From positions 1 to 44,637 of the forward strand of contig PDLQ01000038.1 of the NCBI GenBank assembly GCA_002591745.1: DNA of 44,637 nucleotides. Direction: 5' to 3'. Of the stretch, positions 42,794 through 44,637 are shown one piece after another (positions within the stretch are counted from its first letter, which is position 1; each line of letters starts with the position of its first letter). The position numbers and the translations under genes were made by a program. The notes below the pieces were generated by a model. It searched no databases, had not been told where the DNA came from, and worked only from the letters and a program-made list of their open reading frames with translations. The DNA comes from Lewinellaceae bacterium SD302 (GTDB taxonomy: Bacteria; Bacteroidota; Bacteroidia; Chitinophagales; Saprospiraceae).

Positions 42794-44032
42794 TTACTGG
42801 TAGGATTGGATAATGTCTTTTATCGGAACGACGCCGTTAGTGCCGATGGAAAGCCGTTTGGCCCGTAGCAGGCTTTCCCGGCGGTGGGGGGCATATTCGT
42901 CGTCGTCACGATAAAGCGATTCTTCACGAATAAAGCCATTGTCGGCACCGGCGTGGACGAAGCGACCCTCACCCAGGTAAATACCGACGTGGGAAATGCG
43001 TTGGCTACCATCTTCGCGAAGATTGCCGAAGAACAATAAGTCACCGTTTTTCAGATTTTCCAGATTGTCATTGGCGTAGGCCGGGTCGTTGGTGATGATG
43101 GGTACTTCTTCACCGGCGTGGACTTGCTGACTGGCGTCGCGGGGGATAACGTAACCGTTGAGTAAATAAGTCATTTTAGTAAATCCACTACAGTCCATAC
43201 CCTTGGCACTGGTGCCTCCCCAGAGGTAGGGGCGCCCGTAGAAATTTGTGGCCAAGAGATCCAGCTCAAGCGACTCCGCACGATTTTGCCAGTGACCTAA
43301 AGATCGAATTTCTGTGGCGAGCAGGTAGCCAGTTGCGCCGTCGGGCATGATAATTTCGCGATAATCCCCGACTGTCTTACCAGTACGCAATATGCTGCCG
43401 GGGGTCAGGTCTCGTATTGTCAGCCCACCGGATGGGGTAGTGGTCAGTTTCCGGGTGGGCGCTGTTTCAAGATAGGCGAGCGGGCCGCCATAATACCTTT
43501 GCATCATTTGCCGGTCACCCCGTACGAAAGCCCCCGCCTCCAGCCAGGCGATATATCGATCGGGACTCTGGACAAGGTACCAACCGTCTTCATGGTCGTA
43601 CACCTTTAACGGCATTCCTAACAACGCCTGGGTAGTAAGCTCACCGGAATGCTTGGGTTGGGTGCGTAGATTGGCTACGGAGACGTTGATAATGCCGAAG
43701 GTGTCCGCTTTCAGAGAGGATGCGGGGAGGTTATTGATGTTGGCTTGATAGCAAAGATTATTTGTTTCAAAAGCATTTAGCAACGCATCCCTTACACCCC
43801 TTACCGTAGTTTTACCAACAAACGTAGGACAGTCATCATCTGCTTCCCAGGTAGTGGATATAGTAATACGATCCACTCTCTGATCAGGAGCAAATTTTTG
43901 TTTAATGCTATCGATGATAGGCTGATAAAATTGATCAAGCTTTTGCTGATTATCCGTGGAATCGGCGCAACCAGACAGCAGGAGTAGAAAAAATGTTAAG
44001 AAAAATGTTGTTTTTAGTTGATTTCTCATCAT
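42794..44032 (-). CDS. NlpC/P60 cysteine peptidase lipoprotein with SH3-like domains
   Basis: A predicted peptidoglycan endopeptidase. Starting at 44032 (MMRNQLKTTFFLTFFLLLLSGC) gives a clear lipoprotein signal; the longer frame to 44122 adds 30 basic residues without function. Bacterial SH3-like segments (about 115-235, VSVANLRTQPKHSGELTTQ, DGWYLVQSPDRYIAWL) precede the C40 peptidase domain. It has YLWGGTSAKGMDCSGFTKMTY (catalytic cysteine in DCSG) and RISHVGIYLGEGRFVHAG (catalytic histidine). The length of about 412 residues fits. It probably cleaves stem peptides in cell-wall turnover. The GH20 lipoprotein is 62 bp downstream in the same direction, but has its own motif copy. Confidence 0.92.
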   Translation of the reverse strand: MMRNQLKTTFFLTFFLLLLSGCADSTDNQQKLDQFYQPIIDSIKQKFAPDQRVDRITISTTWEADDDCPTFVGKTTVRGVRDALLNAFETNNLCYQANINNLPASSLKADTFGIINVSVANLRTQPKHSGELTTQALLGMPLKVYDHEDGWYLVQSPDRYIAWLEAGAFVRGDRQMMQRYYGGPLAYLETAPTRKLTTTPSGGLTIRDLTPGSILRTGKTVGDYREIIMPDGATGYLLATEIRSLGHWQNRAESLELDLLATNFYGRPYLWGGTSAKGMDCSGFTKMTYLLNGYVIPRDASQQVHAGEEVPIITNDPAYANDNLENLKNGDLLFFGNLREDGSQRISHVGIYLGEGRFVHAGADNGFIREESLYRDDDEYAPHRRESLLRAKRLSIGTNGVVPIKDIIQSYQ

Positions 44033-44136
44033 TTGCGGCCTAATTTCGTTTCGTTCGTGGGTAAAGCTAAACTTAGTTTTGCTTTTTCGAGTTTTCAGAT
44101 TAGTTGTTAGTGACTGCTTCATACCTTTTGTAGATG

Positions 44137-44165
44137 TTGATCTGCTGGATTTACTGCTACTTTTG
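44137..44165 (+). promoter_or_regulatory. Promoter of the RRM protein gene
   Basis: TTG (44137-44139), 18 bp, then TACTTTTG (44158-44165), matching the Bacteroidota -33/-7 layout. The sequence just before it, ACTGC, makes ACTGCTACTTTTG, a one-base-longer relative of the 21-bp motif core. A T-rich 52-nt leader follows. Confidence 0.6.
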
Positions 44166-44217
44166 TTTTCGCTTTTCTACAGCTAGTGTCTTTTTTTATT
44201 AACCATTTTATTGCTTT

Positions 44218-44637
44218 ATGAATATTTTTGTTGCCCGGTTGAGCTGGGATACTGACGAAGAACTACTGCGCCAAACTTTCGAGCCTTACGGTGAAGTTGA
44301 AACCGTCAAAATTATCATGGACCGGGCTACCGGTCGTTCCCGCGGGTTTGGTTTCGTTGAAATGCCCACGGAAGAAGAAGGTCAAGCAGCTATTGCGGCG
44401 CTGGACCAAACCGAATTAGACGGTCGTACGATCGTCGTAAAAGAAAATGATCGCAACGGCGGCGGCGGCGGTGGCGGCGGCTACCGTGGTGGCGGCGGTG
44501 GCGGTGGCTACGGCGGCGGTGGCGGCGGCGGTGGTTACCGTGGCGGCGGCGGTGGCGGTGGTTACCGTGGCGGCGGCGGCGGTGGCGGTTACCGTGGCGG
44601 TGGCGGCGGCGGTTACCGTGATGGCGGTGGCGGCGGC
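44218..44637 (+). CDS. Glycine-rich RRM RNA-binding protein (partial, runs off the window)
   Basis: A small RNA-binding protein of the cold-shock/glycine-rich type found in Bacteroidota and cyanobacteria. One RRM covers residues 1-80: RNP2 is IFVARL (3-8), RNP1 is RGFGFVEM (about 43-50), with KIIMDRATGRSRG between. From residue 85 onwards the sequence is almost only Gly with regularly spaced Tyr-Arg, in blocks such as GGGGGGGYRG. These are encoded by GGC/GGT runs that continue to the window edge, so the true C-terminus is unknown. The function is probably RNA chaperoning or stress response (family knowledge). The U-rich leader is compatible with cold-shock regulation (inference). Confidence 0.93.
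   Translation, partial: MNIFVARLSWDTDEELLRQTFEPYGEVETVKIIMDRATGRSRGFGFVEMPTEEEGQAAIAALDQTELDGRTIVVKENDRNGGGGGGGGYRGGGGGGGYGGGGGGGGYRGGGGGGGYRGGGGGGGYRGGGGGGYRDGGGGG

Overview
The window looks like a chromosomal segment of a Bacteroidota genome, most likely of the Saprospiraceae/Lewinella type (inference). The signs are five secreted proteins with type IX secretion (T9SS) C-terminal sorting domains, SprB-like repeat adhesins, a glycine-rich RRM protein, and promoter boxes of the Bacteroidota TAnnTTTG form. No tool was run; every assignment is by reading the sequence and recalling families.

Layout. 1-1376: the tail of a probable IS110-type transposase, a short palindromic repeat, a polyprenyl diphosphate synthase with no ordinary start codon, and an array of palindromic units. 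1378-6764: PIF1/RecD-like helicase, UbiX, a DegQ-type protease and fumarase. 6979-9725: an unrecognised protein with a helical core resembling Cry delta-endotoxin domain I, and a T9SS type A secreted protein. 9913-13501: a LytTR response regulator and TPR sensor kinase in one operon, tRNA-Arg(CCG), and a Crp/Fnr regulator beside an FNR-like palindrome. 13651-21788: LamG/T9SS-B protein, KdsC and crotonase, GAF histidine kinase, two divergent esterases, phosphatidylserine decarboxylase and SppA. 22193-30937: two tandem paralogous surface proteins of about 1,440 residues. 31072-44637: two PAP2 phosphatases, a sugar isomerase-like TIM barrel, a T9SS glycosidase-like protein, a UbiD-type decarboxylase, PurK, a GH20 hexosaminidase lipoprotein, an NlpC/P60 lipoprotein and a glycine-rich RRM protein running off the end.

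Functional links. UbiX makes the prenylated FMN that UbiD-family decarboxylases need, and both occur here; with the polyprenyl synthase they fit quinone biosynthesis. DegQ, SppA, phosphatidylserine decarboxylase and KdsC are envelope functions. The T9SS cargo and SprB-like proteins are cell-surface functions. GH20 and NlpC/P60 lipoproteins suggest glycan and peptidoglycan turnover.

The most striking unexplained signal is a 21-bp motif, AGCAYTGCTACTTTG + N + TAGYC. Its 10-bp core TGCTACTTTG occurs 11 times on the two strands, against about 0.1 expected by chance in random sequence of this length. Eight copies lie just upstream of genes, all in the orientation of the gene that follows. The others lie inside coding sequence, where they seem to have replaced conserved residues.
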